64,000 nucleotides of DNA, from the NCBI GenBank assembly GCA_023442465.1, contig JAEZZQ010000043.1:62001-126000 (forward strand), read 5' to 3'. Below the pieces are notes generated by a model. That model ran no database searches and was not told where the DNA came from. It saw only the letters and a program-made list of their open reading frames with translations. Below, in pieces: positions 41,714 to 49,544 of this stretch (position 1 is its first letter; each line of letters starts with the position of its first letter). A program made the position numbers and the translations under genes. The DNA is from Bacillota bacterium (GTDB lineage: Bacteria; Bacillota; Clostridia; Lachnospirales; Lachnospiraceae).

Positions 41714-43225
41714 TTACTCCATTTCACATATTTGGCTAATTGATATATCTTCAATAAATGCACCCGTTTTATATGCAATAGCAGCTAATAAAATAGCTTT
41801 GATATCATCACCTACGGCATCTGTAGCATCCTTCATATGTGTTTTTAACTTCTCATTATCGGAAGCCATTGTGACACTATAAGTATATTTTCCATTTCTT
41901 TTATTTAGGAATTGCTTACCGCAGGCAGGGAATAAAATAGTTGTCAGGAGATCGCTCCTGCTTGTTTTCTCTTGTTCGGCTATCGCCTTTGTTTGTTCAT
42001 ATACCGGCACCGACTTACTTGACATCCTGTCAATCGAAAACTTAGTACTCCCTACAATCTTATACATTAATTCCTGATTTACTTTACCCGGCGGTTCGCC
42101 GTATTCTCCACGGAAATACGCCTTTACTTCATCAATAACCTGTTTATACCGTTCCCCTAAAAGAACATTTAACGTCGCTTGTGTACCAACCATCTGGCTA
42201 ATGGGGGTTACCAGCGGAGGATACCCCAAGTCTCGCCTTACCTCAGCCACTTCCCGAGTAACCTCATTGATCCTTTTTTCCGCATTTTGAACTTTTAATT
42301 GAGACATGAGATTAGAAAACATGCCTCCGGGAATTTGATCTTCAATTGTTTGCGGCCTGGTTAATAAAGTTTTGGTTACAAGCGTGCCTTTTATAATCTC
42401 TTCTTCCATGACTTTTTCAAAATGATTATTAACCGATGTCACCTTGTCCAAGTTTAGCCGAACTTCTCTTCCATAATCTTTGGCAACATTGAGTATAACT
42501 TCCGTTGCAGGCTGCGATGTTCCGCCGGAAAAACTGGCCACTGCCGTATCCAATACGTCGACTCCCGCTTCCATTGCTTTCTGATATGTCATATATGCAT
42601 ATCCGGTACTGCAGTGGGAATGCAATACAACAGGTAAATGAAGCTTATCCTTTAGTTTTGATATCAATTCAAAGGCTGTCGACGGTAACAGAATACCCGA
42701 CATATCTTTAATACATATAGATTGAGCTCCTATACTTTCCATTTGCTTCGCGAGTGAAATATAACTATCAATATTATGAACCGGACTAACGGTATAACAA
42801 ATGGCGCAAGATGGATGAGCTCCTGATTTTATAGTCTCGTCTACTGCTACTTCTATATTTTTTACATCATTCATTGCGTCAAATATTCTTATAATATCGA
42901 TTCCTTTTTCTACCGCATTATAAACAAACTTGCGAACGACATCATCGGAGTAATGTTTATATCCCAATAAGCTTTGTCCCCTGAGAAGCATCTGCTTCTT
43001 AGTATTTGGCATTTTCCTTTTAAAAAGCTTCAAACGCTCCCATGGATCTTCATCTAAATACCTGATGCAGGAATCAAAAATTGCTCCTCCCCAGCATTCA
43101 ATTGAATAATATCCGACTTTATCCATCTCAGTTAAAATATCTTCAAACTGATCTCTGGTCATTCTGGTAGCAATTAATGACTGATTAGCATCACGCAATA
43201 CTGTTTCTGTAATTTTTAACTCCAT
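41714..43225 (-). CDS. Oxaloacetate/pyruvate carboxyltransferase subunit (5S-like)
   Basis: 503 residues from ATG 43225 (MELKITETVLRDANQSL), preceded by GGAGG; a longer in-frame start lies inside the previous gene. HMGL-type TIM barrel: LRDANQS metal loop, ECWGGAIFDSC, the carbamylated-Lys segment ICIKDMSGILLP, and LHSHCSTGYAYMTY with metal His residues. It then has the conserved pyruvate carboxylase C-domain (PGGMFSNLMSQL; YRDLGYPP-like RRDLGYPPLVTPISQMVGTQA). It moves the carboxyl group from oxaloacetate to biotin, leaving pyruvate. There is no attached biotin domain, which is supplied in trans by the next gene. Confidence 0.92.
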   Translation of the reverse strand: MELKITETVLRDANQSLIATRMTRDQFEDILTEMDKVGYYSIECWGGAIFDSCIRYLDEDPWERLKLFKRKMPNTKKQMLLRGQSLLGYKHYSDDVVRKFVYNAVEKGIDIIRIFDAMNDVKNIEVAVDETIKSGAHPSCAICYTVSPVHNIDSYISLAKQMESIGAQSICIKDMSGILLPSTAFELISKLKDKLHLPVVLHSHCSTGYAYMTYQKAMEAGVDVLDTAVASFSGGTSQPATEVILNVAKDYGREVRLNLDKVTSVNNHFEKVMEEEIIKGTLVTKTLLTRPQTIEDQIPGGMFSNLMSQLKVQNAEKRINEVTREVAEVRRDLGYPPLVTPISQMVGTQATLNVLLGERYKQVIDEVKAYFRGEYGEPPGKVNQELMYKIVGSTKFSIDRMSSKSVPVYEQTKAIAEQEKTSRSDLLTTILFPACGKQFLNKRNGKYTYSVTMASDNEKLKTHMKDATDAVGDDIKAILLAAIAYKTGAFIEDISISQICEME

Positions 43226-43247
43226 GTCATATCCTCCATTTATAAAG

Positions 43248-44729
43248 TTATAAAGGAATATTACTGTGCTTTTTAATAACCATATTAGCCGTTTTTTCTT
43301 TTTCCATGGATAAAAGGTCATAAGCTAAGCGGCGTCTAATTTCATCAGGCTTTATCATTTCATCAACATAACCTTGCTTTAAACTTTCACACGCATTTAA
43401 AAAATTTTCTTCATATTCTTTTATCTTCATCTTAAGAGCATCTTTATATTTATCCTCGTCTTGAATATTGCTCAGATCTCTTTTATAAATAATCTCCGCT
43501 GCACCTTCTGCCCCCATTACTGCAATTTCCGCACTTGACAACGCATAGACATAATCTGTGCCCAGATGTTTACTACCCATGGCAATATAAGCGCCACCAT
43601 ATGCTTTTCTAATAATAATTGAAATTTTTAAGTTAGTAGAATCAGCATATGCAAATAATAACTTTGCTCCATGCCTTATAATTCCTTTCTGCTCTTGTTC
43701 AATTCCCGGCAAATATCCCGGAGTATCCACATATGTAATTATTGGAATATTAAACGCATCGCAGAACCTTATAAACCGCGCCCCCTTATCGCTTGAATCG
43801 CAATCTAACGCGCCTCCATTATTTAAAGGTTGATTAGCGATAACACCAACTGTTTCGCCGCAGATTTTTGCAAAACCAACAATCAGTGAATTCGCAAATG
43901 ATTCATGTATTTCAAAAAAACTATCATAGTCTATGCACTGTTTGATAAGTTCTTTCATATTATACGGTTCCGTTGTCTTAACCGGCAGCACATCTTTCCA
44001 CGCTGTTGTTTCTTCCAGTAAAGCCAAATCAATATTCTGTTTCTTATATCCATAACATTTAGGCAGCATGTTCAGCAATATGCGAACCTTGACAAAGCAC
44101 TCTTTTTCGCTGCTGAAAACCGTATGTATTACTCCTGATAGCGTGGAATGAACTTTAGCGCCGCCTAATTCTTCAGCGGAGCAACTTTCTCCAGTCACCT
44201 TTTCCACAACCTTCGTGCCTGTAATATACATATTACTAATAGAGTTCACGCAGAAAATAAAATCGGTAATTGCTGGCGAATATGCTGCGGCGCCTGCACA
44301 CGGTCCCAATACCAAAGATATTTGAGGTATATATCCGGAAGCTCTTGTATTGGCTTTCATCATTTCTCCACATCCTGCCAATGCATTAATCCCTTCGCTG
44401 ATCCTTGCCCCGCCGGAATCATAAATTCCTACGACAGGACATTTATTGTCAACAGCCATATTTATAATATGTGCTATTTTTTTTCCATGATTTAATCCTA
44501 TAGAACCACCTTGTACCGTAAAATCCTGCGAAAATGCAAAAACCGTTTCCCCCTGCACCATTCCACGCCCTATGATTACACCATCGTATTCAAAATTACC
44601 ACCTAAATCTTTCATATCACTTCCTATTTGGAAAAATGTATTATTATCAAATAATAACTTTAACCGCTCAATAGCATGATATTTTTTCTTTTCATGTTGC
44701 TTATGAATATTGTAATCCATATATTCCAA
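43248..44729 (-). CDS. Acyl-CoA carboxyltransferase subunit (12S-like)
   Basis: 493 residues of the biotin-dependent carboxyltransferase family. GGSIGLNHGKKIAHIINMA, IYDSGGARISEGI, LGPCAGAAAYSPA in the N-domain and YVDTPGYLPGIEQEQKGIIRHGAKLLFAYA, RKAYGGAYIAMGSK in the C-domain match propionyl-CoA carboxylase beta, methylmalonyl-CoA decarboxylase alpha and transcarboxylase 12S. It transfers CO2 from biotin to acetyl-, propionyl- or another acyl-CoA. With the 5S and 1.3S partners and no biotin carboxylase, the complex should make malonyl- or methylmalonyl-type CoA from oxaloacetate. Confidence 0.92.
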   Translation of the reverse strand: MEYMDYNIHKQHEKKKYHAIERLKLLFDNNTFFQIGSDMKDLGGNFEYDGVIIGRGMVQGETVFAFSQDFTVQGGSIGLNHGKKIAHIINMAVDNKCPVVGIYDSGGARISEGINALAGCGEMMKANTRASGYIPQISLVLGPCAGAAAYSPAITDFIFCVNSISNMYITGTKVVEKVTGESCSAEELGGAKVHSTLSGVIHTVFSSEKECFVKVRILLNMLPKCYGYKKQNIDLALLEETTAWKDVLPVKTTEPYNMKELIKQCIDYDSFFEIHESFANSLIVGFAKICGETVGVIANQPLNNGGALDCDSSDKGARFIRFCDAFNIPIITYVDTPGYLPGIEQEQKGIIRHGAKLLFAYADSTNLKISIIIRKAYGGAYIAMGSKHLGTDYVYALSSAEIAVMGAEGAAEIIYKRDLSNIQDEDKYKDALKMKIKEYEENFLNACESLKQGYVDEMIKPDEIRRRLAYDLLSMEKEKTANMVIKKHSNIPL

Positions 44730-44776
44730 CCTCTAATGATTGATTATCCGCTGCAAGGCAATTGCCTCATACCAAT

Positions 44777-45355
44777 TCAACATCTTTCTATTTTTACTTT
44801 TGGCCATACAATAATTAGCGATAAAGCCTGCACAGCATGCGCCATTACAATTATAAAAACATATTGATTATAACCTATAGACAAAAGCACTGCTCCAAAA
44901 GCCATTTCTACTGCCAAAACAATCTTCGCATACTTTTTATAAACTTTTTTCTCATTATCATTTATTTTTTTTGATGGACTTTGTATCGGTGCCAACAGGA
45001 TTATTATGGCAATGCAACACAATTCAATTATAATTAGAAAATCAAAAGACTGAATGAAACTTCTTTCAAGCAGAATAACAACTATGACTACTACATTTGA
45101 TAATATTATACAAATCCAACCTTTCGGCGCATGATATCCGCCGCAATAGCTTCTCAGTGGAATAAATGCCAGCATAAAAAATATGGCTGATAACAACTCT
45201 CCTAAAACCAATCCAACAATTATAGTAACTATTAAGTTAATAATAGCCTCTACTACAAGTGTATACCCATATCTATACACACTGGCATCGTCTTCTACAA
45301 GTACCCCATTTTCAATCTGACTATCAATAATGGAGTCAATAATCTTTAAAATCAT
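44777..45355 (-). CDS. agrB: AgrB-type peptide-processing protease
   Basis: 192 residues with five or six membrane helices. The catalytic pair of AgrB enzymes is present in the usual spacing: His75 in CGGYHAP and Cys82 in GWICII (seven apart, as in staphylococcal AgrB), after PLRSY. It cleaves the AgrD tail, closes the thiolactone ring and delivers the signal peptide. The start overlaps the agrD stop by 4 bases (ATGA), so the two are co-translated. Confidence 0.93.
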   Translation of the reverse strand: MILKIIDSIIDSQIENGVLVEDDASVYRYGYTLVVEAIINLIVTIIVGLVLGELLSAIFFMLAFIPLRSYCGGYHAPKGWICIILSNVVVIVVILLERSFIQSFDFLIIIELCCIAIIILLAPIQSPSKKINDNEKKVYKKYAKIVLAVEMAFGAVLLSIGYNQYVFIIVMAHAVQALSLIIVWPKVKIERC

Positions 45356-45504
45356 TTCAGAACCTTTTTAAATTTATTGGCAGCTTCCGGAAACTCCGGT
45401 TGATGAAAGGCCCAAATACAACATATATTTGCTGTATGTGCCACTAAAATAAGTGCTAAGCAGTTCATAATTTGAAACATTTTAATATTCTTTTTCATCT
45501 TCAT
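45352..45504 (-). CDS. agrD: AgrD-type cyclic lactone autoinducer precursor
   Basis: A 50-residue precursor starting at ATG 45504, 5 bases after GGAGG. A longer in-frame extension has no ribosome site and is rejected. Residues 1-25 are an amphipathic membrane-binding helix; the core is ANICCIWAF, and the recognition tail HQPEFPEAANKFKK has the conserved Q-P-x-x-P-E of clostridial AgrD. By alignment with staphylococcal AgrD, the ring is predicted to run from Cys30 to Phe34 (C-I-W-A-F); Cys29 is a possible alternative. The mature length of the exocyclic part cannot be told. Confidence 0.9.
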   Translation of the reverse strand: MKMKKNIKMFQIMNCLALILVAHTANICCIWAFHQPEFPEAANKFKKVLK

Positions 45505-45526
45505 AACACCTCCGCGTTTTTTTGTT

Positions 45527-45555
45527 ATTCTACATTTATCTTTATAAATTAACAA
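45527..45555 (-). promoter_or_regulatory. agrD promoter
   Basis: On the minus strand -35 TTGTTA and -10 TAGAAT separated by exactly 17 bases, about 20 bases before the agrD ribosome site. Tandem LytTR-type sites lie directly upstream of the -35, as expected for an AgrA-activated promoter. Confidence 0.65.
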
Positions 45556-45562
45556 TACGATT

Positions 45563-45597
45563 GGCATTTTTTGCAACCTGATGGGCATTTTTTGCAA
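45563..45597 (-). promoter_or_regulatory. Tandem LytTR (AgrA) binding sites
   Basis: Two identical 14-base units (minus strand TTGCAAAAAATGCC) start exactly 21 bases apart, two helical turns. This is the spacing known for direct-repeat sites of LytTR regulators such as AgrA. They sit just before the agrD promoter and downstream of agrC. Confidence 0.75.
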
Positions 45598-45655
45598 AAA
45601 AAAATGTATATGACCAGCATATACATTCATAATAATTTAATATATACGAAATTCT

Positions 45656-46993
45656 TTATATCGCAGGTAAAACCAATATTGCGGTAAATACCTCCTTTTC
45701 CACAAAGTATTCCAAATATCCATTATACCTCTCGGCAGTATTTTGCACACTTTGGATACCTATTCCGTGAACACCTTTTTCCTTTTTAGTAGAAACAAAA
45801 CCATTCTCATTTTTTATAATTTCTTCCCCAAAATTATTTATAATTTTCACCACACAAAAGCTACCTTCATTTTGCATAAATATACGCACTTTAACATAAT
45901 GTTCTTTCTCTCCCTGTTTCGCCGCACGAATTGCATTATCCAATAAATTTCCCAGCATAGTTATCATATCCACATCAGCAACGCTCCCCATATGCGTTCC
46001 CGGTTCAACATATACATCAAAAAGGATCTCCATTTTTTTTGCCTGTGCTTCCTTTTCATTTAAAATTGCGTCCATAACATGGTTCTCGCTATATACTGCC
46101 ATAGCACTATTCTCCAATTCTATATTCAATTCATGTAATATATCTAATATATTTGTATTTTTGTTTTTTCTCGCAAGCTCTCCTATCGTTTTCAAATAGT
46201 GGCTTGTATTATGGATAAATTCCTTATATTTTTCATTTATTTCCTGTACTTGTACGTAATAACTTAAATCAGCATTTTGCTTGGTAATCGTTAATTCCCG
46301 GCACATACTTACAGACATTTCCTCCGAATATCTGTTAAATGCATAAAATATAAGAATATTTCCAAGTAACATGAGAGCAAAACATGCGGACATGATAAGT
46401 CTCATAAAAATCCTCCCGCTAAATTCCATACCTGAATAATAAGTAAGTACCATAATCCCCAGACTTGCTATCGGAACACATAAGTACATTATAAATATTT
46501 TATTATTCATACGCATTTTGGACTTATTAGAAAATTGTTTTATAATGGCGACCAAAATATATGTCAATAACTTCATTGCAAGCATTTGCCAAGGAATTTC
46601 CGATAGGTTAATTATGCTTGTTTGCTCTAAAAAATAAGATGGTATGCCTAGTAGGATAACAAATAAAAACTCACATCCCCAAAATATAGAAAATATAATA
46701 ATATAGTAAACCAGCCTATTGCCTAAATCAGTATAAAACAATATACTGATATAAATCCAAAAAAGAATCAATACTCCAAATAAATTTAAATATGCATTTT
46801 CCATCAAATTGAGCAAGAAAAGCAAGCCCGTAATAATGAGGCTTATAAAAATAACTTTTCCGTATTTCTTAAATGCCTTTTTTCGTTCAAAAAAATTATT
46901 AAGAAAGTCGAATAGTATATATATTTCTGCCATACAACTTAATAACAAAACAGCTTTATCCAAATATTCCATATAATCCTCTTCTGTATCCAA
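45656..46993 (-). CDS. agrC: AgrC-type sensor histidine kinase
   Basis: 445 residues. About six or seven membrane helices fill residues 10-225, the peptide-sensing part. The cytoplasmic half has the acceptor His in FIHNTSHYLKTIGEL (HPK10 pattern), then a GHKL ATPase domain with the N-box MLGNLLDNAIRAAKQGEKEH and the G-box KGVHGIGIQSVQNTAERYNG. The last is diagnostic for AgrC/ComD-type kinases. It presumably binds the thiolactone made from the neighbouring AgrD and phosphorylates the LytTR regulator encoded upstream. Confidence 0.92.
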   Translation of the reverse strand: MDTEEDYMEYLDKAVLLLSCMAEIYILFDFLNNFFERKKAFKKYGKVIFISLIITGLLFLLNLMENAYLNLFGVLILFWIYISILFYTDLGNRLVYYIIIFSIFWGCEFLFVILLGIPSYFLEQTSIINLSEIPWQMLAMKLLTYILVAIIKQFSNKSKMRMNNKIFIMYLCVPIASLGIMVLTYYSGMEFSGRIFMRLIMSACFALMLLGNILIFYAFNRYSEEMSVSMCRELTITKQNADLSYYVQVQEINEKYKEFIHNTSHYLKTIGELARKNKNTNILDILHELNIELENSAMAVYSENHVMDAILNEKEAQAKKMEILFDVYVEPGTHMGSVADVDMITMLGNLLDNAIRAAKQGEKEHYVKVRIFMQNEGSFCVVKIINNFGEEIIKNENGFVSTKKEKGVHGIGIQSVQNTAERYNGYLEYFVEKEVFTAILVLPAI

Positions 46994-47083
46994 TATTTTT
47001 AAACGTTTGCGAACACCAGATATCTTGACTTTTAAGGCCTTTTCTCTACAAAATAAAGCAACTTCATTACAAGGATTATCTGT

Positions 47084-47824
47084 CTAATATTTTTTTGCCA
47101 TACTTTTAGCTAGTTCAATTCTCAGCTCTTTTTCTTTTGAGCGCGCAATTGATAAGATTGTACCATCTGTCAGCTCCAGTTCTGTCGTTGTTTTTCTTCT
47201 TATATGTCTTAGATTTACAATATAACTATTGTGCGCATATGCAAAACCAAAATCTTTTAAAATGGAGTATAACTCCTCCACTCTCTCTTTGCTCGTTATA
47301 TTACTTTCAAAATCATATCTTTTAATATTAGGGCAAACATAAATGCTGCTTCCATGTTTTGCAATTGATATGTATAATATCTCTTCAGGTTTTAATTTTA
47401 TTGTGTTATAATACCAGTTTCCAATAATATACGGCTCCACCTTCCGATTTTTCATCTCCTGTATGACTATTTCCATTTCTTGCTTCATGCGGCTATCCGT
47501 ATATTCCTTCAATAAATAACGAAACGGCACCGACTCAAAGCATTTCACTGTTGGTTGGCAGCTTCCTGAACAAAATACTAAAATTGATGTTGGAAAAATT
47601 TCCCGAAATTGTTTGGCCGTTTCACATCCATCCATTTTCTTCATCTGCATATCCAATATAAGCAAGTCTATATTATCCTTTTTATCAGCATCTTGTATCA
47701 GTTGCTCTCCTGAATAATATTCATAAAAAAAGACTTCTCCCCCACCCAGATTACAGCTTAAAATTATCCTTTTAATATATTGCATAAACATCCAATCGTC
47801 ATCACAAATTGCTACATGGTACAT
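47084..47824 (-). CDS. agrA: AgrA-type LytTR response regulator
   Basis: 246 residues. Receiver domain with DDD at 8-10 and phospho-acceptor Asp58 in LLILDMQMKKMDG. The C-terminal LytTR domain (about 140-245) includes ILYISIAKHGSSIYV, FAYAHNSYIVNLRHI and ELTDGTILSIARSKEKEL, the loops that contact DNA in AgrA. It should bind the 21-base-spaced repeats before agrD and so turn on agrD, agrB and the genes downstream. First gene of the co-directional island run. Confidence 0.92.
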   Translation of the reverse strand: MYHVAICDDDWMFMQYIKRIILSCNLGGGEVFFYEYYSGEQLIQDADKKDNIDLLILDMQMKKMDGCETAKQFREIFPTSILVFCSGSCQPTVKCFESVPFRYLLKEYTDSRMKQEMEIVIQEMKNRKVEPYIIGNWYYNTIKLKPEEILYISIAKHGSSIYVCPNIKRYDFESNITSKERVEELYSILKDFGFAYAHNSYIVNLRHIRRKTTTELELTDGTILSIARSKEKELRIELAKSMAKKY

Positions 47825-47857
47825 AGGTAATCCCCTTCCCTACACTTTTTGTCCATA

Positions 47858-47886
47858 TTATACTATATTTCGTCACCATGTTGCAA
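47858..47886 (-). promoter_or_regulatory. agrA promoter and upstream AT-rich gap
   Basis: Minus-strand TATAAT with TTGCAA about 17 bases upstream, 35-60 bases before agrA. The plus-strand sequence at the -35 (TTGCAAAAAAT) resembles one LytTR half-site of the agrD promoter, so autoregulation is possible. The rest of the gap to 48173 is extremely AT-rich; I see no gene in it. Confidence 0.45.
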
Positions 47887-48173
47887 AAAATTTAATCCAG
47901 ATTCTTTTATTTCCCATAATCTTGTTTATGCTATGATAATCGTCAGCTTCATCGTTAAAAAAATCCTGTTGATTTCATATATTTTACTTAAATCGTGCTG
48001 CAGGTAAATTCTATACATATATATTACCACAACTTTTTGTTGTTTGCATATTTTTATTTTTAATTAAAATATTTATATTTATTAATAAATAGTTTCTATT
48101 ATTCAGTAATTACGTTATAGTGTAATGAATTTTATTTAAAATAATATCAATAAAACAATTTAAGGAGTAAGTT

Positions 48174-48493
48174 ATGGAAAATTGGATTTTGCTTTTTGTA
48201 AAAGAAATGTTTATCGGTTCCGGTTTTATTCTTCCTGGTGTCAGCGACGGCGCACTGGCACCGGTTTTTAGCATCTATGATGCGTATCATTTCTTTTCTG
48301 GCACACATTACAATAGATTTTTAAAAGAATGTATTGTTCTTTATCCCGGTAGGACTTGGAGAAGTAACAAGCGTCTTTTTGTTATCATTTGCCGTAAGTT
48401 TTTTCCTGAGAACTTATGAGACATATATCCTATGGTTCTTTGTAGGCTGTATTTTAGGAACGATACCCGCATTGTGGGAGCAATCTGCCTCCC
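48174..48493 (+). pseudogene. Frameshifted, truncated DUF368 gene
   Basis: Starts well (AAGGAG then ATG 48174) and encodes MFIGSGFILPGVSDGALAP, the DUF368 signature. An extra C in the CCC at 48345-48347 shifts the frame. Removing it restores VGLGEVTSVFLLSFAVSFFL and then WFFVGCILGTIPALWEQ, both typical of the family. Homology then stops where the ppdK remnant begins, so the gene is cut off after about 100 codons. It is the only plus-strand gene trace in the island and marks a recombination junction. Confidence 0.8.
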
Positions 48494-48780
48494 CTGCCTT
48501 CCTCAAATAAGTCCCCCTGTTGGCATATCTTTTCCTTTCTCAATGCGTTCTGCCAATTTGTTGATTTCGCCTATCACAGACGCAATATACCATGAGCGTT
48601 AAACGTTCATGGCATATTATAACGCCAAAAGGCGCCTTTCATTCTGTGTACAAACTTGTCTGATAATTGATAAGTTATTATATTATATATTTCCAAAAAT
48701 GCACAGTTTTTTCAATTAATTTCCATATTACTCCAAATAATTAAGAAATTTGAGTGAAATGTGAAAAAGTTAACAACAAT
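48494..48780. repeat. Island-flanking direct repeat, right copy with ppdK remnant
   Basis: Copy of 18595-18880. It retains the TTGAAAAAACTGTGC region, a TATAAT-like box (TATAATA to TATAATAAC changed), the three-way-junction leader and the ribosome site AGAAAGGAAAAG. It is followed by a decayed ppdK start in which a 2-base deletion leads to a stop after seven codons. Its other edge coincides exactly with the stop codon of the flavodoxin-fold gene at 48781. Confidence 0.9.
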
Positions 48781-49521
48781 TTACTCCTCTGCACTTTTTA
48801 TTTTCCCGGAGAGAAATTTATAGAATAAAGAAGCAACCACTTTCTTTGCAGGGTGAATAGATGCCTCAAAATAATAGCATTTATCCAACCACTGCTTTTC
48901 CTTCCAATATTCCTTATCTCTCACCAGGACCTTTTCCGCCAATATCTTCTTTATTTCGAAGGTCAGCAGCTCTCTCATGCCAGGTATATACCGACGCATA
49001 TCCATATTGAGGTATTCCACAAATCTTCTGTATTCCTTCTCTTCAAGCCCTCTCGCCCGGCTGCCGGCACTCCTGCCGATTTTCCCGGCAGGGACCGCCC
49101 CCCATTGCAAAGCGGTATCCTCCAGGTAGTTCAGCGTGTGCTTAAGTCCTGAGCCGGCGGTAGTAGCGACGAACAAAATAGGAATTCCGGTAAGCTCCGG
49201 CCTATGGACCCATCTACATGTTCTGTCCAGAAAAGTCTTAAGCATTCCGCTAACATTATTCATATAAACCGGTGAACTCAATATAACGCCGTCATACTCA
49301 GGTATCCTTCGCATGACGGCGTCCACATCGTCCTTCAAATGACAGGTGCCGCTTCGCAGGCACGCCTCACAGCCTACGCACCGTCTGATATCCAACTCAC
49401 TTAAACATAGGATTTCCACATCGATGTCATAGGCCGCAAGCTCCTCCTTTAAGTTCTCGAGGAGATGATAGGTGTTTTTCTTCCGGCTGCTGGCATGTAT
49501 CGCAATCACTCTCTTTTTCAT
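48781..49521 (-). CDS. Flavodoxin-fold NAD(P)H-dependent oxidoreductase
   Basis: 246 residues from ATG 49521 (MKKRVIAIHASSRKKNT), nine bases after GGAG; the upstream in-frame ATG at 49536 and the TTG at 49554 overlap hypA. IHASSRKKNTYHLLENL is the flavin phosphate loop, and CVGCEACLRSGTCHLKDD is the Cys loop of the Fe-S flavoprotein family. VILSSPVYMNNVSGMLKTFLDR is the second flavin strand. The C-terminal 80 residues extend beyond the flavodoxin fold. It is last in the hypB-hypA operon, so it probably shares a redox function with the large oxidoreductase there. Confidence 0.8.
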   Translation of the reverse strand: MKKRVIAIHASSRKKNTYHLLENLKEELAAYDIDVEILCLSELDIRRCVGCEACLRSGTCHLKDDVDAVMRRIPEYDGVILSSPVYMNNVSGMLKTFLDRTCRWVHRPELTGIPILFVATTAGSGLKHTLNYLEDTALQWGAVPAGKIGRSAGSRARGLEEKEYRRFVEYLNMDMRRYIPGMRELLTFEIKKILAEKVLVRDKEYWKEKQWLDKCYYFEASIHPAKKVVASLFYKFLSGKIKSAEE

Positions 49522-49544
49522 ATACTGCCACTCCATATCTGCCT

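Noticed and set aside
41309..44729. Sodium-pumping oxaloacetate or methylmalonyl-CoA decarboxylase
   Set aside because: No membrane beta subunit or small gamma/delta anchors are nearby, and the 12S plus 5S plus 1.3S set fits a transcarboxylase better.
45352..45630. A 92-residue version of the AgrD precursor
   Set aside because: The extra 42 residues run through the LytTR repeats and promoter and have no ribosome site; the 50-residue form has a good one.
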